Assembly: GCA_017445015.1 (NCBI GenBank)
Contig: JAFSVL010000080.1
Coordinates: forward strand, 1 to 64,000
DNA: 64,000 nt
From: Bacteroidales bacterium
GTDB taxonomy: Bacteria; Bacteroidota; Bacteroidia; Bacteroidales; UBA932
Direction of reading: 5' to 3'
The notes below the pieces were generated by a model. That model was not told the DNA's origin and ran no database searches. It saw only the letters and a list, made by a program, of their open reading frames with translations. Below are positions 51,985 to 59,087 of the stretch, in pieces. The stretch's first letter is position 1. Every line of letters starts with the position of its first letter. Made by a program: the position numbers and the translations under genes.

Positions 51985-52911
51985 ATGTCGGAACTCCTGC
52001 ATACGCTTCAAGGCCTGGTGGACTCCGGAAAGGTCCCCCACGCGATACTGCTGCATGAAGATGACGGCGGCGGAGGCGTTCCCCTGGCCTTGCGTTTTCT
52101 GGAGTATCTGTTCGGCGAGTCCGGAGGTAAAATCTCTAAACTGATCCATCCGGACGTGCATTTTATCTTTCCGACAACATCATCTTCGAAGTCCTGTCTG
52201 CCCGCCTGGCGTTCCCTGGTGCTCTCGAATCCCTACTTCCGGCAGGAGGACCTGACGGCGGCGCTCGGCATCGAGGGGAAATCGGCGATGATTGCCGTGG
52301 CGGAGGCGAAGGAGATGCTTTCGGCCCTTGCGCTCAGTGCGCTGGAGGGCGGTTACCGGGCCGTGCTGATGTATCTTCCTGAAAAAATGAACGCGGAAGC
52401 GGCGAACCGTCTGCTGAAGATGGTGGAGGAACCGCCGGCCATGACGCAGTTTGTCTTTGTGACCCATGCCCCGGAGAAGGTGCTGACGACGATTGCCTCC
52501 CGCTGCCAGCGTTACCGGGTACCGCCCCGTACCGGAGAGGACGCGCTACGGGCGAATCCACAGTTCTCCGCCGTGTTGCAGGAGATGCTGGACGCGGTTG
52601 TCCGGAAGGACCTGCTGTCGCTGCTCGAAGCGTCGGACAAGGCGGCGTCGCTGCCTTCCCGGGAAAACGTGACGGAGTTCTGCCGTTATGCGTCGGGGAT
52701 GCTCCGGCAGTTGTTCCTTTTGCAACAGGGCCTGGCAGCCCTGCAGGGACCTCTTGATGCGGAATGGGTGCGCTATGGCACGGCGCTGCCCAGGACATTC
52801 CCGCGCAAGGCGCTCTCGGCCTTTGACCGGGCGGTCCTGCTGACGGGACGGAATGTGAATTTGAAACTGGTTTTTGCGGAGCTTGCCTGCTCTTTATACA
52901 ATGACAGGTAA
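51985..52911 (+). CDS. DNA polymerase III subunit delta prime-like protein
   Basis: The 308-residue protein has the clamp-loader arrangement: VPHAILLHE at the start, EAKEMLSALALSALEGGYRAVLMYLPEKMNAEAANRLLKMVEEPP (in parts), TQFVFVTHAPEKVLTTIASRCQRY with the SRC motif, and a helical C-terminus. The P-loop is not a working Walker A (EDDGGGGVP instead of GxxGxGK), as expected for a delta prime subunit that does not hydrolyse ATP. It is 5 nt after the LOG gene. Confidence 0.87.
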   Translation: MSELLHTLQGLVDSGKVPHAILLHEDDGGGGVPLALRFLEYLFGESGGKISKLIHPDVHFIFPTTSSSKSCLPAWRSLVLSNPYFRQEDLTAALGIEGKSAMIAVAEAKEMLSALALSALEGGYRAVLMYLPEKMNAEAANRLLKMVEEPPAMTQFVFVTHAPEKVLTTIASRCQRYRVPPRTGEDALRANPQFSAVLQEMLDAVVRKDLLSLLEASDKAASLPSRENVTEFCRYASGMLRQLFLLQQGLAALQGPLDAEWVRYGTALPRTFPRKALSAFDRAVLLTGRNVNLKLVFAELACSLYNDR

Positions 52912-52915
52912 TGAC

Positions 52916-53039
52916 AGATAAGCTGTTTCAGTTTGAAGACTACGCCCCTTTGGGGCTATCCCTCCCATCGCAGGCGATGGGCCCCTCCCACTCACGGCTG
53001 CGTGGGCGCAGACGGTCTTCAAACTGAAACACCTTATCT
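52916..53039 (+). repeat. Structured intergenic element, copy C
   Basis: The outer stem has 24 of 25 pairs (AGATAAG at 52916-52922 and TGTTTCAGTTTGAAGAC at 52924-52940 with the complementary 53015-53039). Inside are hairpins GCCCC-TTT-GGGGC, CCCATCGC-AG-GCGATGGG and CTCACG-GCTG-CGTGGG, joined by the same CCCTCCC and CCCCTCCC strands as in copies A and B. It lies between the delta prime gene and ricT. Confidence 0.87.
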
Positions 53040-53063
53040 TATCAATATTGTACAATTTAATTT

Positions 53064-54215
53064 ATGGATAACGAGACGATACAATATGATTGCTTCCGGG
53101 GCTGCACGGTGGTACATGATGCGGACAGCGGAGAGACCCGCTGCTCTTATCGTGAAGGCTGCTGCAAACTGGAGTCGCGCAACTGGCTGAAGGGAAACGA
53201 GGACAGTTCGAACCCTGACCTCTTTGAGGTGCGGTTCAAGAATACCCGGAAAGGGATTTACCGGAATGATTCCGGACAAAACATAAAGGTCGGGGACATG
53301 GTCATCGTCGAAGCGGCGACGGGGCACGACCTGGGCATCGTGACCCTTTCCGGTCCCGTGGTCTTCCGTCAGATGAAGTGCAAGGGGGTTCCCGCGGACG
53401 GAGAATTCAAGAAAATCTATCATAAGGCCCGCCAGAACGACATCGAAAAATGGCAGCAGGCCATCGCGCGGGAACAGGAGACGATGATTGCCGCCCGCCG
53501 CATCGCCGCAGAACTCGGGCTGGACATGAAGATCGGCGACGTGGAATTCCAGGGCGACGGCACCAAGGCCATCTTCTACTACATCGCCGACGGGCGAGTA
53601 GATTTCCGGCAGCTCATCAAAGTCTTTGCCGATGAATTCCGCATCCGTATCGAGATGAAACAGATCGGTGCGCGTCAGGAAGCCGGGCTTATCGGCGGCC
53701 TGGGCGTCTGCGGGCGCGAATTGTGCTGCACCAATTATGTAACGACCTTCAAAAGCATCTCGACCGCCGTGGCCAGATGCCAGGACCTTTCGCTTAATCC
53801 CCAGAAGCTGGCTGGGCAGTGCGGGAAACTCAAATGCTGCCTGAATTACGAGGTGGCGACTTACCAGGATGCGCAGTCGCGCATTCCGCGCGTGACCGGG
53901 CCGCTGGAGTTCGAAGACGGTCAGGCGTGGCTTCGCAAGACGGATATCCTTCGCGAGAGGATGTATTTTTCTTACGAAAAGGGCTCCGATGCGGTGACGT
54001 ATCCGCTGGATGCCGCCGAAGTGCGTGAAATTATCCAGATGAACCGGAACGGCATCAAACCGGAGTCGCTCAAGAGTGATCCGGAGCCCGCGGCGCCCGA
54101 ATTCGTGACCGCGGTAGGGGATGATTCCATCAGCCGTTTCGACCGTCCGCGCCGTTCCAAATCCCGGGGCCGCGGCAGGCGTCAGCGGGGAGGCGGAAAC
54201 CGGGGAGAAAAATGA
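53064..54215 (+). CDS. RicT/YaaT-like PSP1-domain protein
   Basis: The 383-residue protein has the PSP1 core: IYRNDSGQNIKVGDMVIVEA, GDGTKAIFYYIADGRVDFRQL and RIEMKQIGARQEAGLIGG. The cysteine set that binds Fe-S clusters in RicT-type proteins follows (GVCGRELCC, CGKLKCCLNYE). The C-terminus is a basic tail rich in Arg and Gly (RRSKSRGRGRRQRGGGNRG), suggesting RNA contact. In firmicutes the RicAFT complex aids mRNA processing and phosphorelay signalling. gldH follows with a 4-nt overlap. Confidence 0.9.
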   Translation: MDNETIQYDCFRGCTVVHDADSGETRCSYREGCCKLESRNWLKGNEDSSNPDLFEVRFKNTRKGIYRNDSGQNIKVGDMVIVEAATGHDLGIVTLSGPVVFRQMKCKGVPADGEFKKIYHKARQNDIEKWQQAIAREQETMIAARRIAAELGLDMKIGDVEFQGDGTKAIFYYIADGRVDFRQLIKVFADEFRIRIEMKQIGARQEAGLIGGLGVCGRELCCTNYVTTFKSISTAVARCQDLSLNPQKLAGQCGKLKCCLNYEVATYQDAQSRIPRVTGPLEFEDGQAWLRKTDILRERMYFSYEKGSDAVTYPLDAAEVREIIQMNRNGIKPESLKSDPEPAAPEFVTAVGDDSISRFDRPRRSKSRGRGRRQRGGGNRGEK

Positions 54216-54610
54216 GAGCGCTTCTGCCGGTGCTTTTCCTGACGGCGGTCTGTGCCTGTTCCCGTCCGGTCTCCGAAGAGTATTTTATCCTGAAGGGAAA
54301 TGCTCCGGACGGGGTATATGCCTTTACGCTGGATCTCTCGGACACGACCGTCACCTACGACATTTCCTTTTTCCTCCGTCCGGACAGGCGGGATCCGTCA
54401 GGTTTCCCGCTGACGGTATCCTGGTATCAGGGGGATTCGCTGCGATATACGGAAAACCTGTTCTTTCCGGCCGGAAAGGAGACAGCCCCGTATCGCAGCG
54501 GCGTGCGGATGGCCGATCCGGGGGAGTGGACGCTATGTCTGGAACCCTGCTGCCCGCCGGCGGGATTCAGCGGTATCGGGGTGATCAGCAAACGCAATGG
54601 GACACGATAA
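54212..54610 (+). CDS. gldH: GldH-like lipoprotein
   Basis: The 132-residue protein has a lipoprotein signal (MRALLPVLFLTAVCAC, Cys at 16), then EYFILKGNAPDGVYAF and a beta-rich domain ending PAGFSGIGVISKRN. GldH was found as a gliding lipoprotein in Flavobacterium, but it is also kept in non-gliding Bacteroidales. The identification leans on its usual position directly after the PSP1/ricT gene and on size. It overlaps ricT by 4 nt and trmB by 14 nt. Confidence 0.72.
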   Translation: MRALLPVLFLTAVCACSRPVSEEYFILKGNAPDGVYAFTLDLSDTTVTYDISFFLRPDRRDPSGFPLTVSWYQGDSLRYTENLFFPAGKETAPYRSGVRMADPGEWTLCLEPCCPPAGFSGIGVISKRNGTR

Positions 54611-55283
54611 ATTACGGAAATTCGCGGAGAACGAGACCTTCTCCTGTCTGATACAGCCCTCGGCGCAGGAACTGCTGCGCGACGGCTTCCTGAACCTGCA
54701 CGACCATCCCCTGAAGGGCAACTGGAGCCGGGAGGTGTTTCACAACGATGCACCGATTACCTTGGAACTGGGCTGCGGAAAAGGGGAGTACACCCTCGAT
54801 CTGGCCCGTCGTTTCCCGGAGCGCAATTTCATCGGCGTCGATATCAAAGGGGCAAGGTTATGGCGCGGAGCCAAGACGGCGACCCAGGAGGCGCTGCCTA
54901 ATGTCGCTTTCCTGCGGACGCGCATTGAATTTATCGGCGCCTTTTTCGCCCCGGATGAAGTCTCTGAGATCTGGCTCACCTTCTCGGACCCTCAGCCCAG
55001 CAGTGAGAACTCCCGGCTCAGTTCCCCGGTATTCCTGGAGCGCTACCGGAAGTTCCTCGCTCCGGGAAGCCGGATCCATCTCAAGACCGACAGCCTCCTC
55101 CTGCACCGCTATACGGTGGATGTGTGCCGGGAACAGGGGCTGGAAATATTGGCCCGGACGGAAGACCTGTATGGAGAAGAACGGCGTTTTGACCCCTGGC
55201 TCTACGAAGTGCAGACCTTCTATGAAAAGATGTTTCTCGCCAGGGGGATGGATATCACCTATCTGTGCTTTTTGCTAAAATAA
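54597..55283 (+). CDS. trmB: tRNA (guanine-46-N7)-methyltransferase
   Basis: The 228-residue protein has the SAM loop ELGCGKGEYTL, FIGVDIKGARLWRGAK, IWLTFSDPQP (the normal PDPW-type motif is altered to SDPQP, common in Bacteroidota) and HLKTDSLLL, with a C-terminal YEKMFLARG. It forms m7G46 in tRNA. The stop codon overlaps the promoter region of the tRNA-Ala gene that follows. Confidence 0.92.
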   Translation: MGHDKLRKFAENETFSCLIQPSAQELLRDGFLNLHDHPLKGNWSREVFHNDAPITLELGCGKGEYTLDLARRFPERNFIGVDIKGARLWRGAKTATQEALPNVAFLRTRIEFIGAFFAPDEVSEIWLTFSDPQPSSENSRLSSPVFLERYRKFLAPGSRIHLKTDSLLLHRYTVDVCREQGLEILARTEDLYGEERRFDPWLYEVQTFYEKMFLARGMDITYLCFLLK

Positions 55284-55301
55284 AGAAATTTTGTATCTTT
55301 G
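55271..55301 (+). promoter_or_regulatory. tRNA-Ala promoter
   Basis: TTTG (55271-55274), 19-nt spacer, TATCTTTG (55294-55301): a perfect consensus. The -33 box lies in the last codons of trmB, and the tRNA begins 11 nt after the -7 box. Confidence 0.85.
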
Positions 55302-55311
55302 CAGTCCCGTT

Positions 55312-55384
55312 GGGGTATTAGCTCAGTTGGTAGAGCGCTAGGTTCGCAATCTAGAGGTCAGGGGTTCGACCCCCCTATGCTCCA
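55312..55384 (+). tRNA. tRNA-Ala (anticodon CGC)
   Basis: The 73-nt cloverleaf has acceptor GGGGTAT / ATGCTCC with the G3-U70 pair that marks alanine tRNAs, D-loop AGTTGGTA, anticodon loop TTCGCAA (CGC) and T-arm AGGGG-TTCGACC-CCCCT. Discriminator A; CCA not encoded. Confidence 0.93.
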
Positions 55385-55391
55385 CAAAAAC

Positions 55392-55417
55392 AGCAGGCTT
55401 CGGCCTGCTTTTTTTTT
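55392..55417 (+). terminator. Intrinsic terminator after tRNA-Ala
   Basis: Perfect 7-bp stem AGCAGGC-TTCG-GCCTGCT (55392-55409) with a UUCG tetraloop, followed by eight more T. Confidence 0.92.
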
Positions 55418-55461
55418 ACCTTTCAAGATGAACGGGGTCTAAATCATATAGAACTGTTCCT

Positions 55462-57372
55462 ATGAAAAGAATGTCTTTGCTGCTCATGGCCATGAGCGTG
55501 AGCGTGTGGGCCCAGGCCCAACTTCCCAGAATCGTCTGCGACGAGACCTGTCGCACGGAGTATCAGAAGACGCAGGCGGAAGCGCCCGCTTCCGCCGCGA
55601 AACCCAAGGCGCCGGCCCCTGCCCCCAAAGCCGCCCCGCTTCCTCGGCCTGCCTCCGTTCCGGGGTATGCCGTAGTATCCCCTGTGGGGCGCGCCAGTGT
55701 GGAAATGATAAGCCAGGCGCCGAGGCTCGCTTCCCTGGACGGGAAAACAATCGCCGTCGTCGGCGTAAGTTTCATGACGGGGGTCACCCATCCGGAAATC
55801 AAGCGGCTCATTAAGGAGCATTACCCTTCGGCCAAGGTCCTGCTTCTGGATGAAATCGGCTTTTCCGGCCCCTTCCCGGCTCCCGGCGTCACCCGCAGGC
55901 AGCACGAAGAATTCAGGCAAAAACTCCTGGATATGAAGGTGGACGCCGTAATTTCCGGGAACGGCGGCTGCGGCCTTTGCACGCCGAAGGAGACGGGGTC
56001 CTGTATCACCGCCGAATATCTCGGCATCCCTTCCGTCATCATCGCCGGTCCGGGATTTTCAGACCAGGCAAGGTACACCGCCCGGAACAATGGCGTTCCC
56101 GTCATGCGTGTCGCGCAGTACCCCGGGGCCTTTGCGGCGGACTCCGAGGAGACGCTGCTCAAAAATACCCGGGAAATCCTGTGGCCGCAGATCGTGGATG
56201 CGCTCACCCGCCCCATTACCGCAGAGGAAACGGCCCTGGCGGAAAAAGCCGGAAACGGGGATATCCGTGACGATGTATTTTACGGTACGCTCGAGGAAAT
56301 CGACAGTTATTTCCGGAAGCAGAACTGGACGGACGGCCTGCCGATCGTGCCGCCGACCTTTGAAAAAGTGACGGAGTTCATGAAATATACGCCGTATCGT
56401 TACGATGAGACCGTGGCGGTCCTGCCCATCGCCCACCGGGACACCAAGGCCTGGCATGTGGCCGTCAATGGCGTCATGGCGGGCTGCCGGCCGGAATATA
56501 TGCCGGTGCTCGTCGCGCTGACCAAGGGCATGGGAGACGGAAATTTCCGCCGAACCCTGGCCAGCACCCATGCCTGGGTACCCTATTGCTGGATCAACGG
56601 CCCCATCGCCCGGGAACTGGGCATCGACTGCGGCCAGGGGCAGATCAACGAGGAGGCCAACGTCGCCATCGGCCGTTTCATGAACCTGGCGCTGATGAAC
56701 CTCTGCGGCTATTATGTAAAGCAGGACCGGATGGGTACTTTCGGTTACCCGATGCCCTGGTGCCTGGTCGAGGATGAAGAGGCTTGCAGGCGGGTCGGCT
56801 GGCAGCCTTATCACGTCCGGCGGGGTTTCTCGGCGGAGGAAAGCGTCGTGACTGTAGGATCCACCCTGCTTTGGGGGAACAATATGGCACCTTCCACGAC
56901 CGATCCGCAAAAAGTGATGGAGCTCCTGGCCTGGGATATCTCGCAGCGCTGCCAGTTTGCGCTGGGAAGCGGCCGTCAGTTCACCTTCCGGACCATTTTG
57001 ATGACGGAGCCCGTCGCTGCGATTCTGGCCGGGAAGTACCGTTCTCCGGAAGCGTTGGAGCGTGCGCTTGTCGAGACGTCCCGCCGGCCGCTCAGGGAGC
57101 GCGCCTTTGCGAACTATTATGCCAATCCCGGCAGCCGTAAAGACGGCGGAGAGCACAACCTGCGGCAATACACGGCCCATCTGGGCAAAACGGAAGGCGC
57201 CAAAATGACCGCGACGCCTCTCTGGTATGATGCTTCGGACGCCTCCCTGAACACCGTTCCGACGATGAAACCCGGGATGACCGCCTTCATCATTACCGGA
57301 GATGCCGCCCGCAACAAGGTCCAGACCATGCCGGGCGGAGGCTATGCTTCGGTCAAAGTGGAACTGCCTTAG
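55462..57372 (+). CDS. Secreted fusion of a UGSC-like (seleno)protein domain, Cys form, with a DGLPIVPPT-type domain
   Basis: The 636-residue protein has a signal peptide (to AQAQ, residue 20), a CDETC segment, an Ala/Pro-rich linker (about 40-66), then a UGSC-like domain (about 67-250). In it DAVISGNGGCGLCT stands where the family has GDUGSCT: Cys170 replaces Sec and Cys173 is kept, making a CxxC pair. A second domain starts at TDGLPIVPPTFEKV (290) and contains VNGVMAGCRPEYMPVLVAL, WINGPIARELGI and GRFMNLALMNLCG. I know this second pattern only as a conserved protein of unknown role. The fusion, the export signal and the Cys form suggest a redox or thiol function outside the cytoplasm. The stop overlaps the convergent regulator gene by 4 nt. 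Confidence 0.7.
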   Translation: MKRMSLLLMAMSVSVWAQAQLPRIVCDETCRTEYQKTQAEAPASAAKPKAPAPAPKAAPLPRPASVPGYAVVSPVGRASVEMISQAPRLASLDGKTIAVVGVSFMTGVTHPEIKRLIKEHYPSAKVLLLDEIGFSGPFPAPGVTRRQHEEFRQKLLDMKVDAVISGNGGCGLCTPKETGSCITAEYLGIPSVIIAGPGFSDQARYTARNNGVPVMRVAQYPGAFAADSEETLLKNTREILWPQIVDALTRPITAEETALAEKAGNGDIRDDVFYGTLEEIDSYFRKQNWTDGLPIVPPTFEKVTEFMKYTPYRYDETVAVLPIAHRDTKAWHVAVNGVMAGCRPEYMPVLVALTKGMGDGNFRRTLASTHAWVPYCWINGPIARELGIDCGQGQINEEANVAIGRFMNLALMNLCGYYVKQDRMGTFGYPMPWCLVEDEEACRRVGWQPYHVRRGFSAEESVVTVGSTLLWGNNMAPSTTDPQKVMELLAWDISQRCQFALGSGRQFTFRTILMTEPVAAILAGKYRSPEALERALVETSRRPLRERAFANYYANPGSRKDGGEHNLRQYTAHLGKTEGAKMTATPLWYDASDASLNTVPTMKPGMTAFIITGDAARNKVQTMPGGGYASVKVELP

Positions 57373-58817
57373 ATCAGCCCGAGTTCGCGGGCGCGGCGTA
57401 TCATGTCGGTGACGTTCTTCACGCCCATCTTCATGTAGATGTTCTGACGGTGGCGGCTGACAGTGTGCACGCTGACGAAGAGCTTTTCCGCGATTTCGGA
57501 AGAACTGAGTCCTTCCGCGCACAACTGCACAATCTCTATTTCCCTGTGTGTCAGGCCTACATTTGCGATTTCGCGGCTGCGCTCGACAAGCAGGTTTCCT
57601 ATGTAGCCGGCCACGTCCTCGTTGAAGGTCTGTGCCTGTCGGGCTATCTGGTCGCAATGCTTCCGGATTTCTTCCGGCGTAAGCCCGGCGGCCTGTTTTG
57701 ACAGATTCCTGATGGTCTCGATCTGCGAGTTTGACGGGTTTCTCAGATCATGGGAAAGGAAGTCTATTATCTGCTCTTTCGTGGCGTTCACATTTTCGAG
57801 TTCCCGGTTGCGGCGGCGCACTTCCCGCGCGCAGATGAGCACGAGCATGGCTCCTGCAGCCAGCAGCAGGGTGAACAGCGAAAGGATGAGTATCTGTAGG
57901 TTGCGTTTTTCAATCTGCCTTTTCGCCTCACGGGTTTCGTAGCGGGTTTCTATTTCCTGCAGGGTTTCGTCAGCCTTCTGGCGGAAATAGAGCTGGGTGT
58001 ACATGTTCTGCCGCTCATAGCACAGCTGCATTTCGTCATAGCGGCCCAATCTCGGAAGAACTCTCATCAGGCGGTCGTATGCCTGCATTCGCGAGAGGTA
58101 GTCGTTGTCCCCGCAGGAGTCTATGATGGCATTGCAGAGGTCCACCATCTCTTCCCAGCGGCCTCCCTGCTGATAGTAGCGCGCACGGAACTGCGCTCCT
58201 TTTCGGAGCAGTTTTTCAAGCCCCGCGGCACGGGCTGTGGAATCGGCCATGTCGAGGTACCTGCCGGCCTCGCGGTAGAACGTTTCTTCGGGAGGGTTGT
58301 TCCAGCGGTTCTTGTTGGTGAGCAGGCTTGAGATGATATACATGGCATTCGCCTCATTTTCAGCGTTCCCGGCCTTGTGGGCCTGGACAAGGGCCTCGTG
58401 CGCATAGCCGAGCCCTTCATCGTTCCGGTTGAAATCCGGCGAGACCTCGACGTAGGAACATATCTGCGCCTTGATGATAAGTGCCTGGGAGAGCAGGTCG
58501 GGCCAATTGCCGCTGAGGGCGAGATTTTCAGCATCCACGGCGTGCATCCATGCAACGGAATCCCTGCTGGTGGCGATGCCGGCTCCGGCAAGCGTTAGAT
58601 GCGAGCGACATTCATACCGCGGAAGGACGGCCTCCCTTGCCGCATCCAATGCCTGTGCAGCCAGGCCGGTCGCGGCATCATAGTCCTGCCTGTCTGCCGC
58701 TGAAAGGCTTTCCGAAAGGAGGGTTTCGCACTTTTCGTCCGCGCTGCGGGGAGAGGGTGAACACTGCCAAAGCACGGCCCAAGCACACATCAAACAAAAT
58801 CCGAGGCTATGTTTCAT
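57369..58817 (-). CDS. Membrane-bound TPR regulator with LuxR-type DNA-binding domain
   Basis: The 482-residue protein has an N-terminal signal/anchor (residues 1-19), a TPR-like sensor region (about 27-285), a membrane segment (about 307-328), and a cytoplasmic coiled coil. A phospho-acceptor-like segment EQIIDFLSHDLRNP follows (His 356), but no kinase ATPase domain. The C-terminus is a LuxR helix-turn-helix (LTHREIEIVQLCAEGLSSSEIAEKL, VHTVSRHRQNIYMKMG; given in parts). It probably controls genes in response to an envelope signal. It diverges from the small ORF and fimbrillin-like gene at 58949, with an inverted repeat in between. Confidence 0.85.
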   Translation of the reverse strand: MKHSLGFCLMCAWAVLWQCSPSPRSADEKCETLLSESLSAADRQDYDAATGLAAQALDAAREAVLPRYECRSHLTLAGAGIATSRDSVAWMHAVDAENLALSGNWPDLLSQALIIKAQICSYVEVSPDFNRNDEGLGYAHEALVQAHKAGNAENEANAMYIISSLLTNKNRWNNPPEETFYREAGRYLDMADSTARAAGLEKLLRKGAQFRARYYQQGGRWEEMVDLCNAIIDSCGDNDYLSRMQAYDRLMRVLPRLGRYDEMQLCYERQNMYTQLYFRQKADETLQEIETRYETREAKRQIEKRNLQILILSLFTLLLAAGAMLVLICAREVRRRNRELENVNATKEQIIDFLSHDLRNPSNSQIETIRNLSKQAAGLTPEEIRKHCDQIARQAQTFNEDVAGYIGNLLVERSREIANVGLTHREIEIVQLCAEGLSSSEIAEKLFVSVHTVSRHRQNIYMKMGVKNVTDMIRRARELGLI

Positions 58818-58855
58818 GCCTCCAAGATACACAATTGCGCATCCTTTGCCTAATA

Positions 58856-58895
58856 ATAATCATAATAGGGTTGAAAAATGGTTATTTATGATTAT
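58856..58895. promoter_or_regulatory. Inverted repeat in the divergent regulator/fimbrillin promoter region
   Basis: ATAATCATAA (58856-58865) and TTATGATTAT (58886-58895) are perfect inverted 10-mers with a 20-nt gap. They lie between the regulator start and the plus-strand -7 box TAAATTTG (58917-58924), a good place for an operator. Confidence 0.55.
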
Positions 58896-58916
58896 GCTTC
58901 TTGATTTTCCGGAGGA

Positions 58917-58924
58917 TAAATTTG
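58917..58924 (+). promoter_or_regulatory. -7 box of the fimbrillin-like operon
   Basis: TAAATTTG matches TAnnTTTG, 24 nt before the ATG of the 41-residue ORF. Confidence 0.5.
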
Positions 58925-58948
58925 CAGCCTTTACATTACCACTCGTAT

Positions 58949-59074
58949 ATGAAAACAGATATGTTTCAAAAACAGTACATCGCACCTTTGTGTGAAGAGG
59001 CGGACCTCGCGCCCGAGAGCGCAGTCCTTCAGGCCAGTATTCAGGACTTCGTCGACGGGGGTGAACTTTCCTAA
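58949..59074 (+). CDS. Small protein (41 residues) upstream of the fimbrillin-like gene
   Basis: The ORF starts MKTDMFQKQYIAPLCEEADL and ends DFVDGGELS, with its stop 13 nt before the next ATG. Bacteroidales often carry such 40-50-residue ORFs, with a Lys/Gln-rich start and an acidic GGEL-like end, in front of fimbrillin or Ig-like lipoprotein genes; their role is unknown. No signal peptide or membrane segment is seen. It could be a leader peptide or a real small protein. Confidence 0.6.
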   Translation: MKTDMFQKQYIAPLCEEADLAPESAVLQASIQDFVDGGELS

Positions 59075-59087
59075 ATCTTATAAAAAG

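Noticed and set aside
55980..55996. Selenocysteine insertion in the UGSC-like protein
   Set aside because: The Sec position is a normal Cys codon; there is no in-frame TGA before the real stop, so no Sec machinery is implied.
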